Numbered from the stretch's first letter, positions 43,803 through 52,948 are shown. The stretch is DNA of 64,000 nucleotides from Myxococcales bacterium (GCA_030652255.1 JAUSAZ010000107.1:1-64000), one strand, 5' to 3'. Translations and numbers: made by a program. Notes: generated from the sequence alone by a model not told the origin.

Positions 43803-46800
43803 GGGCTCACAGCCTCCAGCTCCGCCACCGGCGGCCTCGGCGGCGAGCGGCGCAGCGCGCTGTACACCACCGGCACGAAGAAGAGCGTGGCCAGCGTCGC
43901 GAGGCACAGCCCGCCGATGACCGCGCGGCCGAGCGGCGCGTTCTGCTCGCCGCCCTCGCCCAGCCCGAGGGACATCGGGAGCATCCCGAGCACCATCGCC
44001 AGGGCGGTCATGAGCACCGGGCGCAGGCGCGTGACGCCCGCGAGCCAGGCCGCCCGACGAGCGTCGGCGCCCTCCGCCCGCTGGTCGTTGGCGAAGGTCA
44101 CCATCAGGATGCTGTTGGACGTCGCCACGCCGATGCTCATGATCGCCCCCATGAGCGCGGGCACCGACACCGTGGTGCGCGACGCGAAGAGCATCCAGCA
44201 GATGCCCGCGAGCGCCCCCGGCAGCGCCGCCAGGATGATCACCGGGTCGACCCAGGACTGGAAGTTCACCACCAGCAGCAGGTAGACCAGCACGATGGCG
44301 AAGCCGATGCCGTAGGCGAGGCCGCGGAAGCTCGACGCCATGCTCTCCACCTGGCCGCGCACCGTGATGGTGGTGCCGCGCGGGAGGCGCCTCCGCTCGC
44401 CTGCGATGATGCGGTCGACCTCGTCGGCCACGGCGCCGAGGTCGGTGCCCTGCACGCTCGCGAGCACGTCGTAGGTGGAGGCGACGTTGTAGTGGGTGAT
44501 GTTCACGGGCTGCGCGTCGCGGCGCACCGTGGCCAGGTTGCCGAGGGTCTGCACCGCCCCGCCGCCGGGGCCCACCACCGGGGTGGCGCGGAGCGCGTCG
44601 AGCGAGTCGACGTTGTACTGCGGCGTCTGGACGGCCACGAGGTACTGCACCCCGCGCCGCGGGTCGAGCCAGAAGCTCGGCGCGACCGCGCTGTTGGAGC
44701 TGAGCGACACGAGCACGCTGTTGGCCACGTCGCGCTCGGTGAGGCCCTGCTGGCTGGCCTCGACGCGGTCGACGTCGAGGCGCAGCGCGGGGGCCCCGAG
44801 GCTCTGCTGGAGGTGCACGTCGACGGCGCCGGGCACCCGGGCGAGCGCGGCGCGCAGCCGGTGGGCCACGCGGAGGTTCTCGACCCGGTTGCCCGGCGGG
44901 CCGCTCACCTGGATGTCGATGGGCGCCGAGAGGCCGAAGTTGAGCACCTGGGTGGTGATGTCCGGCGCGAGGAAGAAGATCTCGAAGGTGGGGAAGCGCT
45001 CGGCGAAGCGCTCGCGCAGGGCCTTCACGTAGCCCGCGGTGGGTCCGTGGTGCTCCGGGTCGAGGGCCACCATGATCTCGCCGTCGGCGGCGGAGACCAT
45101 CGACGGGTCGCCGAGCGCGAGGTTGATCCCGCTGTTGGGCACGCCGATGTTGTCGAGCATGGTGACGATCTCGCGGCGGGGGATCACCCGGCGGATCTCC
45201 TCCTCGACGAGCGAGAACTGCCGCGCCGTCTCGTCGAGGCGCATCCCCGGGGGACAGCGCACGTGCATCCGGATCTGGCCCGCGTCGACGGCCGGGAAGA
45301 AGTCCCGACCGAGGTGGGGATAGAGGGCGAGGCAGCTGGCCACCACGAAGGCGCCGAAGAGGGCGGAGACGAGCCCGCGGCGCTCGAGGGCGAGGGCGAG
45401 GTAGCCGCCGTACGCGCGGCGGAGGCGCTCGAAGAAGGCGTTGAAGCGGAGGTGGGCGCGCCACGCGAGGTCCTCGCGGCGGGACGAGGGTTCGCCGGTG
45501 TAGCGGTGCAGCTCGGCGCCGAGGAGGTGCTGCATCATCGTGGGCACCAGCGTCCGCGAGAGCAGGTACGAGGTCATCATGGCGAAGACCACGGCCATGG
45601 CGAGCGGGGTGAAGAGCGAGCGCGCGGCGCCGGTGATGAACACCACCGGCACGAACACGATGCAGATGGAGAGCGTGGCCACGAAGGCGGGCGTGGCGAT
45701 CTGCTGGGCGCCGTCGAGGATGGCGCGCACGAGGGGTTTGCGCTGCGCGATGTTGCGGTGGACGTTCTCGATCTCGACGGTGGCGTCGTCGACCAGGATG
45801 CCGACGGCGAGCGAGAGGCCGCCCAGGGTCATGAGGTTGAGGGTCTGGCCCAGCGCCGCCAGCGCCATGATCGACACCAGGATGGAGAGGGGGATGCTCA
45901 CCAGCACGATGAGGGTGCTGCGCCAGCTGCCCAGGAAGAGCAGGATCATCAGGGCCGTGAGCCCGGCGGCGATGGCGCCCTCCTTGACGACGCCGTCCAC
46001 CGCGGCGCGCACGAAGATCGACTGATCGAAGAGCAGGTCGAGGTGGTACTCCGGCGGCAGCGTGGGGAGCACCTCGGGGAGCGCGCGGCGGATGCGCGCG
46101 ACGATGTCGAGGGTCGACGCGCCGCCGGCCTTGAGCACGCTGAGCAGCACGCCGTTGCGTCCGTTGTTGCGGACGAGGTTGGTCTGCGGCGCGAAGCCGT
46201 CGCGCACCTGGGCGACGTCGCCGATGGTGACGGTGGCGCCGCGCACGGTGGCGATGGGGAGCGCGGCGAGGTCTCGCAGGGTCTCCGGGCTGCTGTTGAG
46301 CCGGACGCCGAGCTCCTGCGCGCCGAGCTTCACGGTCCCGGAGGGGAGCACGAGGTTCTGGAGGCTGAGGGCGTTGGAGACGTCGTTGGGCGCGAGGCCG
46401 AGGGCGTGCAGCCGCGCGAGGTCGATGTCGACCATGATCTGCCGCTGCTTGCCGCCGTAGGGGAAGGGCATCTGGGCGCCCTGCACGGTGGCGAGGCCGG
46501 TGCGCAGGCCCGTGTTGGTGAGGTCGAAGAGCGCCTGCTCGGGGAGGGTCTCGGAGTGCACCGAGGCCTGGAGGATGGGCACGTTGGAGGCGCTGTACTG
46601 GATGATGAGCGGCGGGGTCATGCCGGGCGGAAACTGCCGCACGACGGTCTGCGAGATGGCGGTGACCTGCGCCGTGGCGGCCTCGATGCGCGTGCCCGGG
46701 TGGAAGAAGATCTTGACGATGCCGTAGCCCGCGAGGGTCTGGCTCTCGATGTGCTCGACGCCGCTCACCGTGGTGGTGACCGCGCGCTCGTAGTTGGTGG

Positions 46801-46990
46801 TGACCCGCCGCTCCATCTCCTCGGCGGGCAGTCCGCCGTACTGCCAGACGACGGCGACGACGGGGATGTCGATCTCCGGGAAGATGTCCGTCGCCATGCG
46901 GGTGATGGCGAAGATGCCGCCGAGCACGATGAGCATCGCCATCACGACGAAGGTGTACGGGCGGCGTAGCGCGAGGCGGACGATCCACAT
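43799..46990 (-). CDS. RND-family efflux pump
   Basis: 1063 residues, the AcrB/MexB size. N-terminal first membrane helix MWIVRLALRRPYTFVVMAML, RMATDIFPEIDIPVVAVVWQ, then TMs 2-6 with the proton-relay block (GILVDDATVEIENVHRNIAQ). The second half repeats the layout (PHLGRDFFPAVDAGQIRMHV; GAIMSIGVATSNSILMVTFA). The periplasmic part has HAE-type features, including DVRGxQ-like and drug-pocket loops; heavy-metal motifs are not obvious. Likely exports hydrophobic or toxic organic compounds. Frames upstream of the ATG (46988-46990) are shadows. Confidence 0.94.
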   Translation of the reverse strand: MWIVRLALRRPYTFVVMAMLIVLGGIFAITRMATDIFPEIDIPVVAVVWQYGGLPAEEMERRVTTNYERAVTTTVSGVEHIESQTLAGYGIVKIFFHPGTRIEAATAQVTAISQTVVRQFPPGMTPPLIIQYSASNVPILQASVHSETLPEQALFDLTNTGLRTGLATVQGAQMPFPYGGKQRQIMVDIDLARLHALGLAPNDVSNALSLQNLVLPSGTVKLGAQELGVRLNSSPETLRDLAALPIATVRGATVTIGDVAQVRDGFAPQTNLVRNNGRNGVLLSVLKAGGASTLDIVARIRRALPEVLPTLPPEYHLDLLFDQSIFVRAAVDGVVKEGAIAAGLTALMILLFLGSWRSTLIVLVSIPLSILVSIMALAALGQTLNLMTLGGLSLAVGILVDDATVEIENVHRNIAQRKPLVRAILDGAQQIATPAFVATLSICIVFVPVVFITGAARSLFTPLAMAVVFAMMTSYLLSRTLVPTMMQHLLGAELHRYTGEPSSRREDLAWRAHLRFNAFFERLRRAYGGYLALALERRGLVSALFGAFVVASCLALYPHLGRDFFPAVDAGQIRMHVRCPPGMRLDETARQFSLVEEEIRRVIPRREIVTMLDNIGVPNSGINLALGDPSMVSAADGEIMVALDPEHHGPTAGYVKALRERFAERFPTFEIFFLAPDITTQVLNFGLSAPIDIQVSGPPGNRVENLRVAHRLRAALARVPGAVDVHLQQSLGAPALRLDVDRVEASQQGLTERDVANSVLVSLSSNSAVAPSFWLDPRRGVQYLVAVQTPQYNVDSLDALRATPVVGPGGGAVQTLGNLATVRRDAQPVNITHYNVASTYDVLASVQGTDLGAVADEVDRIIAGERRRLPRGTTITVRGQVESMASSFRGLAYGIGFAIVLVYLLLVVNFQSWVDPVIILAALPGALAGICWMLFASRTTVSVPALMGAIMSIGVATSNSILMVTFANDQRAEGADARRAAWLAGVTRLRPVLMTALAMVLGMLPMSLGLGEGGEQNAPLGRAVIGGLCLATLATLFFVPVVYSALRRSPPRPPVAELEAVSP

Positions 46991-47165
46991 GGCGGGGGGG
47001 CTCTGGTCTCCTGCGAGCGCGGGCTGGTTGTGGGCGGCGACCGCGGCGCTGCCGGGTGTAGTTCCCGACGGCGGCGACCGCAACGATGACGGACGGAGTC
47101 CATCGCCGCCCGCGGGCTGCGCGCCACACGCTCGGGCGCAGCGCAACGAAGGTCGCAGGGAGAAT

Positions 47166-47831
47166 TCAGGTCGGCGGGAGTCGCTCCCGCAGGGCCGCCG
47201 CGAAGGGCGCGAACCCTCCGGGGCAGTGGCGTTCGAGCTCGGTGACGTCGGTGAGCGCCGCGACCTCCTGCCGTAGCTGGATGCCGTCGGGGCGGTGGGC
47301 GAACTCCTGGGCCAGGCGCATGAGGAGGTCCTTCGGGCGCTTCGCCGCCTCGTCGCTGTTCTGGTAGAGCGCCTCGACACGCCCGGGCTGGTACTTCTTC
47401 GTGAGCTGGCCTGGCGTGACGCCGAGCGCCGACGCGAGGGCCGTCGGGGCGCCCAGGGTCCAGGCCTCGATGGAGTTCACCGCGACACCGCCGACCACCG
47501 GGAGCTCGGGCGCGTGGACCTGCGCGCAGGCGTCGCGCAGGGCGGCTGTGCGAGCGTCGTCGTTGTCCCGGTCGATCACCGCGACCAGCGCGGCGCAGTC
47601 GTAGGTCCGCTCCGCGACCAGGGCGGCGGCCTTCAGCTTGCGGGAGACGACGTGCTCACGCTTCGTCGAGAAGAGCGGGATCGTCTTCCAGTGGCGTGCC
47701 GGAGAGTCCTTGGCGATGTGCGGGCACAGCCGACGCGCCAGCATCTGGACGACGCCCTCGAAGGGGGCCCCCATGCTCTCGACGTCACGCCCGACGTCGT
47801 GCGGTCCGTCGCCGACGAAGAGCACCCTCAC
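47166..47831 (-). CDS. TOPRIM-like protein, partner of AAA ATPase
   Basis: 221 residues, cytosolic. The start MRVLFVGDGPHDVG carries an acidic loop (Asp8, Asp12) where TOPRIM domains have their catalytic Glu, and VAVIDRDNDDARTAAL gives the DxD motif (Asp87, Asp89). Later residues are helical. TOPRIM domains of the OLD/DUF4435/DUF4276 kind are metal-dependent nucleases. GTG start overlaps the ATPase stop by 4 bases, so the proteins are made together. Best viewed as the nuclease half of a two-gene defence-type system (inference by analogy with PARIS AriB). Confidence 0.7.
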   Translation of the reverse strand: MRVLFVGDGPHDVGRDVESMGAPFEGVVQMLARRLCPHIAKDSPARHWKTIPLFSTKREHVVSRKLKAAALVAERTYDCAALVAVIDRDNDDARTAALRDACAQVHAPELPVVGGVAVNSIEAWTLGAPTALASALGVTPGQLTKKYQPGRVEALYQNSDEAAKRPKDLLMRLAQEFAHRPDGIQLRQEVAALTDVTELERHCPGGFAPFAAALRERLPPT

Positions 47832-48973
47832 GGCGTGGCGCCCTTGAGGAGTCCTTCCTCGCCGAGCAGGTACCAGAGCTCACCGATGCCGAACTCGTCG
47901 AGGTGTTTCTTGATGTCCGGGAGCTCGTCGAAGTTCTTCACCGTCGTCCCGCCTTCGAGGGTGCGGGTCACGAGGCGTACCTCCTCCGGCTGCGCCTCGT
48001 TGAGCAGGATCGGGTTGTGGGTTGTGACGATCACCTGCCGCGGGCGGTTGCCGACCTTGCCCGTGCTGATGTCCCGGAAGAGCTGGATGACCGCCTTGAG
48101 GCGCTTGGGATGGAGCCCGTTCTCGGGCTCCTCGATGAGCAGGATCTCCGGCGTGTCGCCGTAGACCAGCGCCAGGTAGGCGGTGAGGAGAAGCGCACCT
48201 TCGGACGCCTGGGCCGCAGGGATGCGCACCTTCGAGCCGTTGCTCTTGAGCACGAAGTCCAGCGCCTTGGCCGGGGTCTTCTCATCGATCATCACGGTCC
48301 GAAGGGAGATTCCCTGGAGGGGAGGAACAAGCTGACGAAGAGTGTCTTCGATAGCAGCGAAGGCGTCGCGGTCCTCCCCGACGATTCGGTCGAGAACCGC
48401 GGCAAGGTGGTGGCCGCGCGACGACAGTACCGGCGACTCAGCGATCGGCTGAAGCTCGCGCAGCGCTGTCGTGTCGAAGTGATAGCGCCTCGACGAACGT
48501 AGGGCCCTTCGCACCAGCTCTAGGCGCGCTTGATTTCGTGCATCGCGAAACCGCGCCGCCGCGAGCAGCGGAGTCTCCACGCTGCCCTCCGATTCGGCGC
48601 CGCTGGCATCGAACAGCGTCGCATTGCCTTGCGCTACCCGGGCGACCGAACGGCCCTGAACGCCGATGGTCTCCTCAAAGACATGACCACTCGTGGTCAG
48701 CATCTTCAACGTGTAGACGTAAGGATCACCTGAAGAACTCCCGGTCAGGTTCCACCCGAACCGCTCTGCGCTCCCCATCCAGGCGAGCTCCCCCATCGAC
48801 TTGGCGCCCAGTTCCTCCAGCGCCTCCTCCCGCGTCCGCCCGAGGAAGCGAATCGCGTCCAGGATGCTGCTCTTCCCGCTGTCGTTGGGCCCGATGAGCA
48901 CCGTGAAGGGTCGCAGCGTCAGCTTCGTGTCCTTCAGCGACTTGAACCCCTGGACGTGCAGCGTCTCGATCAT
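47828..48973 (-). CDS. AAA/ABC-type ATPase of OLD/PARIS class
   Basis: 381 residues. Opens with MIETLHVQGFKSLKDTKLTL, the RecF/SMC-like start of AAA_15/AAA_21 proteins. Walker A GPNDSGKSSILDAIRFLG, ABC signature-like SEGALLLTAYLAL, Walker B EILLIEEPENGLHP and the H-switch VIVTTHNPILLN are all present. The central part is helical. It is not part of a transporter and no membrane segments are present. With the downstream TOPRIM gene it forms a two-gene operon like anti-phage PARIS or class-2 OLD systems; the trigger is unknown. The ATG at 48971-48973 is preferred over the longer frame. Confidence 0.85.
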   Translation of the reverse strand: MIETLHVQGFKSLKDTKLTLRPFTVLIGPNDSGKSSILDAIRFLGRTREEALEELGAKSMGELAWMGSAERFGWNLTGSSSGDPYVYTLKMLTTSGHVFEETIGVQGRSVARVAQGNATLFDASGAESEGSVETPLLAAARFRDARNQARLELVRRALRSSRRYHFDTTALRELQPIAESPVLSSRGHHLAAVLDRIVGEDRDAFAAIEDTLRQLVPPLQGISLRTVMIDEKTPAKALDFVLKSNGSKVRIPAAQASEGALLLTAYLALVYGDTPEILLIEEPENGLHPKRLKAVIQLFRDISTGKVGNRPRQVIVTTHNPILLNEAQPEEVRLVTRTLEGGTTVKNFDELPDIKKHLDEFGIGELWYLLGEEGLLKGATP

Positions 48974-49057
48974 CGCCGCCCACGCTACGACGCCCCGCGG
49001 CCCCACGCCGCAACTTCGACGGTCGCCGCGCTCGCACCCGTGCTAGGCGCACCCCGC

Positions 49058-49834
49058 GTGTGGTCCTCCGTCGCCCCGTGGGTCTCCTACCTCGCCAGCG
49101 GCTTCGTCGCGGGCGCCGTCAACTCCGTCGCGGGCGGCGGCAGCATGCTCACCTTCCCCACGCTGCTCGCCTTCGGGATGGCGCCCATCACGGCCAACGC
49201 CACCAACACCGTCGCCCTCATCCCGGGCTCCGCCAGCGCCTTCTGGGGCTACCGCGACGCCCTCGCCGGGTCGCGCTCCCTCGTGCTCGCCATGGCCCTG
49301 CCCAGCCTCGTCGGCGGCGTGCTCGGAGCCTCGCTCGCCCTGCGCGCCGGCGACGCGCGCTTCACCGCCCTCGTGCCGTGGCTGCTGCTCGGGGCCACCG
49401 GGCTCTTCGCCCTCCACGAGCCCCTCGCGCGCTTCCTCAAGCTCGCCCACGACGCCCCCCGCAGCCGCGCCTCGTGGGCGGCGCTCATGCTCTTCCAGGT
49501 CGCGGTGGCCACCTACGGCGGGTTCTTCGGCGCGGGCATCGGCATCCTGATGCTCGCCGCGCTCGGGCTCATGGGCGTGCGCGACGTCCACCGCGCCAAC
49601 GGCCTCAAGAACCTCGCGGCCGTCTGCATCAACGGCGTCGCCGCCCTCACCTTCGTCGCCGGCGGGCGCGTCGCCTGGACCGAAGCCGCCGTCATGGCCA
49701 CCGGCGCCCTCCTCGGCGGGGCCATCGGCGCCGGCACCGCCCGCCGGGTGGGCCCCCGCGCCGTCCGCCGCGCCGTGATGGCCATCGGCGTCGCCCTCGC
49801 GCTGGCGATGTTCGCGCGCCGCCTCCGCGCCTGA
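49058..49834 (+). CDS. TSUP/TauE-SafE family membrane transporter
   Basis: 258 residues, about eight membrane segments in two related halves: SYLASGFVAGAVNSVAGGGS followed by LTFPTLLAFGMAPITANATN, and later QVAVATYGGFFGAGIGILML with RANGLKNLAAVCINGVAA. These glycine-rich repeated motifs define the sulfite/organosulfur exporter family. The substrate is unclear (sulfite, taurine-derived compounds or other anions). Start taken at GTG 49058, with an in-frame GTG at 49040 as alternative. Divergent from the ATPase/TOPRIM operon. Confidence 0.9.
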   Translation: MWSSVAPWVSYLASGFVAGAVNSVAGGGSMLTFPTLLAFGMAPITANATNTVALIPGSASAFWGYRDALAGSRSLVLAMALPSLVGGVLGASLALRAGDARFTALVPWLLLGATGLFALHEPLARFLKLAHDAPRSRASWAALMLFQVAVATYGGFFGAGIGILMLAALGLMGVRDVHRANGLKNLAAVCINGVAALTFVAGGRVAWTEAAVMATGALLGGAIGAGTARRVGPRAVRRAVMAIGVALALAMFARRLRA

Positions 49835-49875
49835 CCCCTCCACCCGCGCCCGTTGTGCGCGCGCCCGGCGATGGG

Positions 49876-51183
49876 CTACGGCCCCGGGGGCGGCGGGCAG
49901 GTCTCGGCCTCGACGTCGGCGTGGAGGCGCTCGATGGCCGCGCGCTCGTCGTCGGGCCAGGGCTCGCGGAAGACCTCGAAGCGCCCGTGGTCGAAGGGCG
50001 TCCCCGGCGCGGCCTCGACGCGGCGCACGCGCTCTCGCACGCCCTCGCGCAGAAGCTCCAGCGCCCGGTGGTGGCAGAAGGGGTTGTCGCCGCGGTCGCC
50101 CAGCAGCACGTGCGAGGTCCAGTGGCAGCCGCCGCGGCACTCGTGCGCGTAGTAGCAGGTGGCGCAGAAGCCCTTGAGGTCCTGGACGGTGTGGTCGCGG
50201 GTGAAGCGCAGGGGCTTCGAGCGCTCCCAGATGTCCACGAGCGAGCGCTCGCGGACGTTGCCGCCGACGTACGCGTCCGACGGCAGCGAGGGGCAGCCCT
50301 TGATGTCCCCGTTGGCCTCGACGCCCAGGGACATCCGGCCGGCGCCGCACGCCCCGCGATAGCCCGTGGCGTAGTCCCCCCGGATCACCCCCTCGAAGGG
50401 ACCGAAGTACCCGACGTTGTTCCCGGGCCAGAGCATCACGCCGCGGCGCTCTCCCTCGCGCTTGAGCCGCGCGAGGCGAGGCAGCACCTCGAGCACCTCG
50501 TAGGGCTCCAGGAACATCCGCGGCTCGTCCGCGGCGCGGCCCATCGCGGCGGTGAGCTGCACCTGCCACGCCTTCGCGCCGCGCTCGGCGATGGCCTCGA
50601 AGAGCGCCTCCAGCACCGGGAGGCTGATGCGGTTGATCTGCGAGTTGGCCGTGAGCCGGATGCCGCCGACGGCGCGCACGTGGTCCATCGCGGCCATGGC
50701 GGAGGCGAAGCTGCCGTGGAGGCCTCGCTGGGCGTCGTGCTGATCTGCGAGCCCGTCGACGGAGACGGAGATGGCCGTGAGCCCCGCGTCGCGCGCGCCC
50801 TTCACCCGGTCGAGGGTGAGGCCGCGGCCGCCCGTCGCCATGCCGCAGCGCATCTTGTGGTGCGCGATGCGGGCGACGATCTGGAGCCAGTCGTCGCGCA
50901 GGTAGGCCTCGCCGCCGATGAGGGTGACCTCGTTGGCGCCGATGGCCGCGAGCTGGTCGACGAGGTCGAGCGCCTCCGCGGTGGTGAGCTCGTCGGGCCG
51001 CGCGCGGCCCGCGCGGGAGCCGCAGTGGTGGCAGGCGAGGTCGCACGCGAGCGTGACCTCCCAGACGACGTAGCTGGGCCGCCAGACGCGGTCGACCTCG
51101 CGGCTCTCGTCGACGAGCGGCAGCCCGCGTCGCGCGGGCGAGGCGAGCGGGAGGCTGCGTCGTCGGGTGGGCGTCGGCGGCAC
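49876..51183 (-). CDS. Radical SAM/SPASM maturase
   Basis: 435 residues. The radical SAM cluster is CDLACHHC (Cys47, Cys51, Cys54 from the GTG start used) with the following TIM-barrel blocks (VTLIGGEAYLRDDW, SVSVDGLADQHDAQRG). The C-terminal SPASM domain is complete: CGAGRMSLGVEANGDIKGC, then CATCYYAHECRGGC with a final Cys about 17 residues later (C-x2-C-x5-C-x3-C), holding auxiliary iron-sulfur clusters. Such enzymes modify side chains of ribosomal peptides, for example by crosslinks or decarboxylation. It starts 11 bases after the small repeat lipoprotein, its likely substrate (inference). Confidence 0.9.
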   Translation of the reverse strand: MPPTPTRRRSLPLASPARRGLPLVDESREVDRVWRPSYVVWEVTLACDLACHHCGSRAGRARPDELTTAEALDLVDQLAAIGANEVTLIGGEAYLRDDWLQIVARIAHHKMRCGMATGGRGLTLDRVKGARDAGLTAISVSVDGLADQHDAQRGLHGSFASAMAAMDHVRAVGGIRLTANSQINRISLPVLEALFEAIAERGAKAWQVQLTAAMGRAADEPRMFLEPYEVLEVLPRLARLKREGERRGVMLWPGNNVGYFGPFEGVIRGDYATGYRGACGAGRMSLGVEANGDIKGCPSLPSDAYVGGNVRERSLVDIWERSKPLRFTRDHTVQDLKGFCATCYYAHECRGGCHWTSHVLLGDRGDNPFCHHRALELLREGVRERVRRVEAAPGTPFDHGRFEVFREPWPDDERAAIERLHADVEAETCPPPPGP

Positions 51184-51194
51184 GGGACGACGGA

Positions 51195-51554
51195 TCAGCG
51201 GTCGGCGGGGACGCCGTAGACGTCGCCGACGGTGACCACGTCGCGGGGGATGCCGTAGACCGCGGTGTCGGCGACCACGGGCACGTCGCCGGCGTCGAGC
51301 ACATCGGCCGCGGGTCCATCGTCCCGGGGGATGCCGTAGACCGCGGCGTCGGCGACCACCACGTCGTCGGGCACCGTCGAGTCGCCACAGCCCGCTGCGC
51401 CCCCGGAGAGCGCGCCGACGAGGAGGGCCGCGCGGGTCATGCCCACGCGCATCGCAGCCGGGCCCGGCAGGTGGGTCGCGGGCGCCCGCTGCTCGCCGCA
51501 GAAGGGACACGGGACCTCGCGGACGTGTCGATGGCACTTCAAGCAGATGAACAT
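51195..51554 (-). CDS. Four-Cys ribbon lipoprotein with VYG(I/V)PxD repeats
   Basis: 119 residues. The N-terminus has four cysteines (Cys4, Cys7, Cys16, Cys19; ICLKCHRHVREVPCPFC), like a small zinc ribbon, then a hydrophobic segment with a lipobox-like GAAGC (Cys56; RAALLVGALSGGAAGC). After that come three copies of a short motif: AVYGIPRD (residues 71-78 and 98-105) and DVYGVPAD (111-118). The repeat tyrosines (73, 100, 113) are candidate modification sites for the adjacent radical SAM enzyme. Internal ATGs at residues 35 and 39 could start a form without the ribbon. A precursor of a modified surface peptide is the simplest reading. Confidence 0.7.
   Translation of the reverse strand: MFICLKCHRHVREVPCPFCGEQRAPATHLPGPAAMRVGMTRAALLVGALSGGAAGCGDSTVPDDVVVADAAVYGIPRDDGPAADVLDAGDVPVVADTAVYGIPRDVVTVGDVYGVPADR
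51201..51344 (-). repeat. Three VYGxPxD peptide repeats
   Basis: Two near-identical 24-base units at 51321-51344 and 51240-51263 (encoding AVYGIPRD) and a third, shorter one at 51201-51224 (DVYGVPAD). Short aspartate-rich spacers separate them. The repeats lie in the mature part of the lipoprotein. Confidence 0.85.
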
Positions 51555-51669
51555 GGTCGTGATCGAACCCCACCGGCCGCGTCGGGGTCAACCCGCGCGG
51601 GAGGCCGGTCATGCGTCTGCACCCCACCGGGCGCGCGCAGGGCTGTGATAGCGTCCCGCGCCCGAAACC

Positions 51670-52269
51670 ATGAACACTCCCTGTAACGCCTTGCTCCTCG
51701 CGTCCGCCCTGATCGCCGCCGGCTGCGCCTCGACGCCCCGCGGCCCGTCCTACGCCTTCACCGCCAATGACACGCGCGCCTGGGCGACGGCCGACTCGAC
51801 CCTCGACTTCAACGGCGAGGCCAACTTCGGCGGCGGCCAGCTCACCAGCGGCTTCACGCCCGACCCCTGGGCCTTTCCCCTCACCGCGGGCGGCGGGCGC
51901 AACCCCATCAACATCGCCGACCTGCGCATGCACGACAGCGACACCGGCACCCCCTGCGGTCGCTCGTACGTCACACGCCGACCTGACTTCCATTTCCATT
52001 TCAACGCCGGCGTGACGTTCTCGCTGCTGCGCTTCTACGTGCTCACCAGCTCGGCGGTCGACGCCACGCTGGTGATCCGCGAGCCCAACGGCCACTGGCG
52101 CTGCAACGACGACCACGGCCGCGCGGGCTGGGGCTCCCCCCACATGCCCGCGCTCGACTTCCACCAGCCCCCGGCGGGCCGCTACGACATCTGGGTGGGG
52201 TCCTTCGACGCGTCGGCCAACAACCCCGCGCAGCTCTACGTCACCGAGGTCGACGACCGCCACCCCTGA
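51670..52269 (+). CDS. PPC-like lipoprotein, unknown
   Basis: 199 residues. Signal peptide with lipobox LIAAGC (Cys19). The mature part is beta-rich; the C-terminal half (TFSLLRFYVLTSSAVDATLV, then PPAGRYDIWVGSFDASANNP) resembles the bacterial pre-peptidase C-terminal fold. The front part has no recognised motif, with HFHFNAG as a possible metal patch. It is divergent from the YGIP lipoprotein, so the gap between may carry shared control. Confidence 0.7.
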   Translation: MNTPCNALLLASALIAAGCASTPRGPSYAFTANDTRAWATADSTLDFNGEANFGGGQLTSGFTPDPWAFPLTAGGGRNPINIADLRMHDSDTGTPCGRSYVTRRPDFHFHFNAGVTFSLLRFYVLTSSAVDATLVIREPNGHWRCNDDHGRAGWGSPHMPALDFHQPPAGRYDIWVGSFDASANNPAQLYVTEVDDRHP

Positions 52270-52278
52270 GCGGGGCGT

Positions 52279-52935
52279 CTATTGCTCGTCGTGCGCGGTC
52301 ACCAGCCTCGCCTGCGTGGCCGCGTCGAGCTCGCCGCTCTCGGTCAGCCCGTGGGCCTTCTGGAAGGCCCGCAGCGCCGAGCGGGTAGCGTCGTCGAGCG
52401 CCTCCGTCGTCGCCCCGTGGAAGAGCCCCAGGTTGCGCAGCCGCGCCTGCGCCCCCGGAACAAACGCCGCCGGGATGAGCGCCCCCACGTCGAGCGCGAG
52501 CTCCACCGAGGGCTCCTCGCTCGCCGGGTCGAACCACAGCGCCAGCGTGCCCGCGGTCTCCATCGGGTCGACCGGGTGCTCCACCACGCCGTCGCCGCCG
52601 GTGGTGCCCTCGAGCGCGTCGTCGCCCACGCGCAGCGCGAAGCGGACGCCATCGAGGGCCGTGCCGTCGGGGCGCTTCAGCACCAGCCGCAGCTTCGTGG
52701 GCGCGGGCGCGAACACGAAGCTGTGCCGCTGGTCGGTGGCGCCCTCGAAGACCTTCGGCTCCGGGTCGGGCACCACCACCACGTCGCCGGGCTTCAGCAC
52801 GTGGGGGTTCTTTCGCTCGGCGAAGAGCGCGGCGTTGGCGCCCAGCGCGACGATGGGCTTCCACCCGACGAGCCCGTAGCGCTTCGCCAGCGTCGCGCAG
52901 CACTCACCGGGTTGGACGACGTGGGTCGTGGGCAT
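52279..52935 (-). CDS. LysM plus peptidoglycan-binding protein
   Basis: 218 residues without signal peptide. N-terminal LysM (HVVQPGECCATLAKRYGLVG, ending in HVLKPGDVVVVPD). The middle is beta-rich and Ig-like (SFVFAPAPTKLRLVLKRPDG). The C-terminal peptidoglycan-binding module is the helical type: LRNLGLFHGATTEALDDATR and LRAFQKAHGLTESGELDAAT. Proteins of this layout ride on type VI secretion or contractile-tail systems in many bacteria (from memory). Follows the 185-residue gene by 13 bases. Confidence 0.85.
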   Translation of the reverse strand: MPTTHVVQPGECCATLAKRYGLVGWKPIVALGANAALFAERKNPHVLKPGDVVVVPDPEPKVFEGATDQRHSFVFAPAPTKLRLVLKRPDGTALDGVRFALRVGDDALEGTTGGDGVVEHPVDPMETAGTLALWFDPASEEPSVELALDVGALIPAAFVPGAQARLRNLGLFHGATTEALDDATRSALRAFQKAHGLTESGELDAATQARLVTAHDEQ

Positions 52936-52948
52936 CGCTCCGCTCCTC

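Noticed and set aside
42552..47129. 1525-codon minus-strand frame spanning most of the RND pump
   Set aside because: Only its final 417 codons have protein sense (the adaptor). The rest is Arg/Pro/His-rich and runs over the RND pump in another frame.
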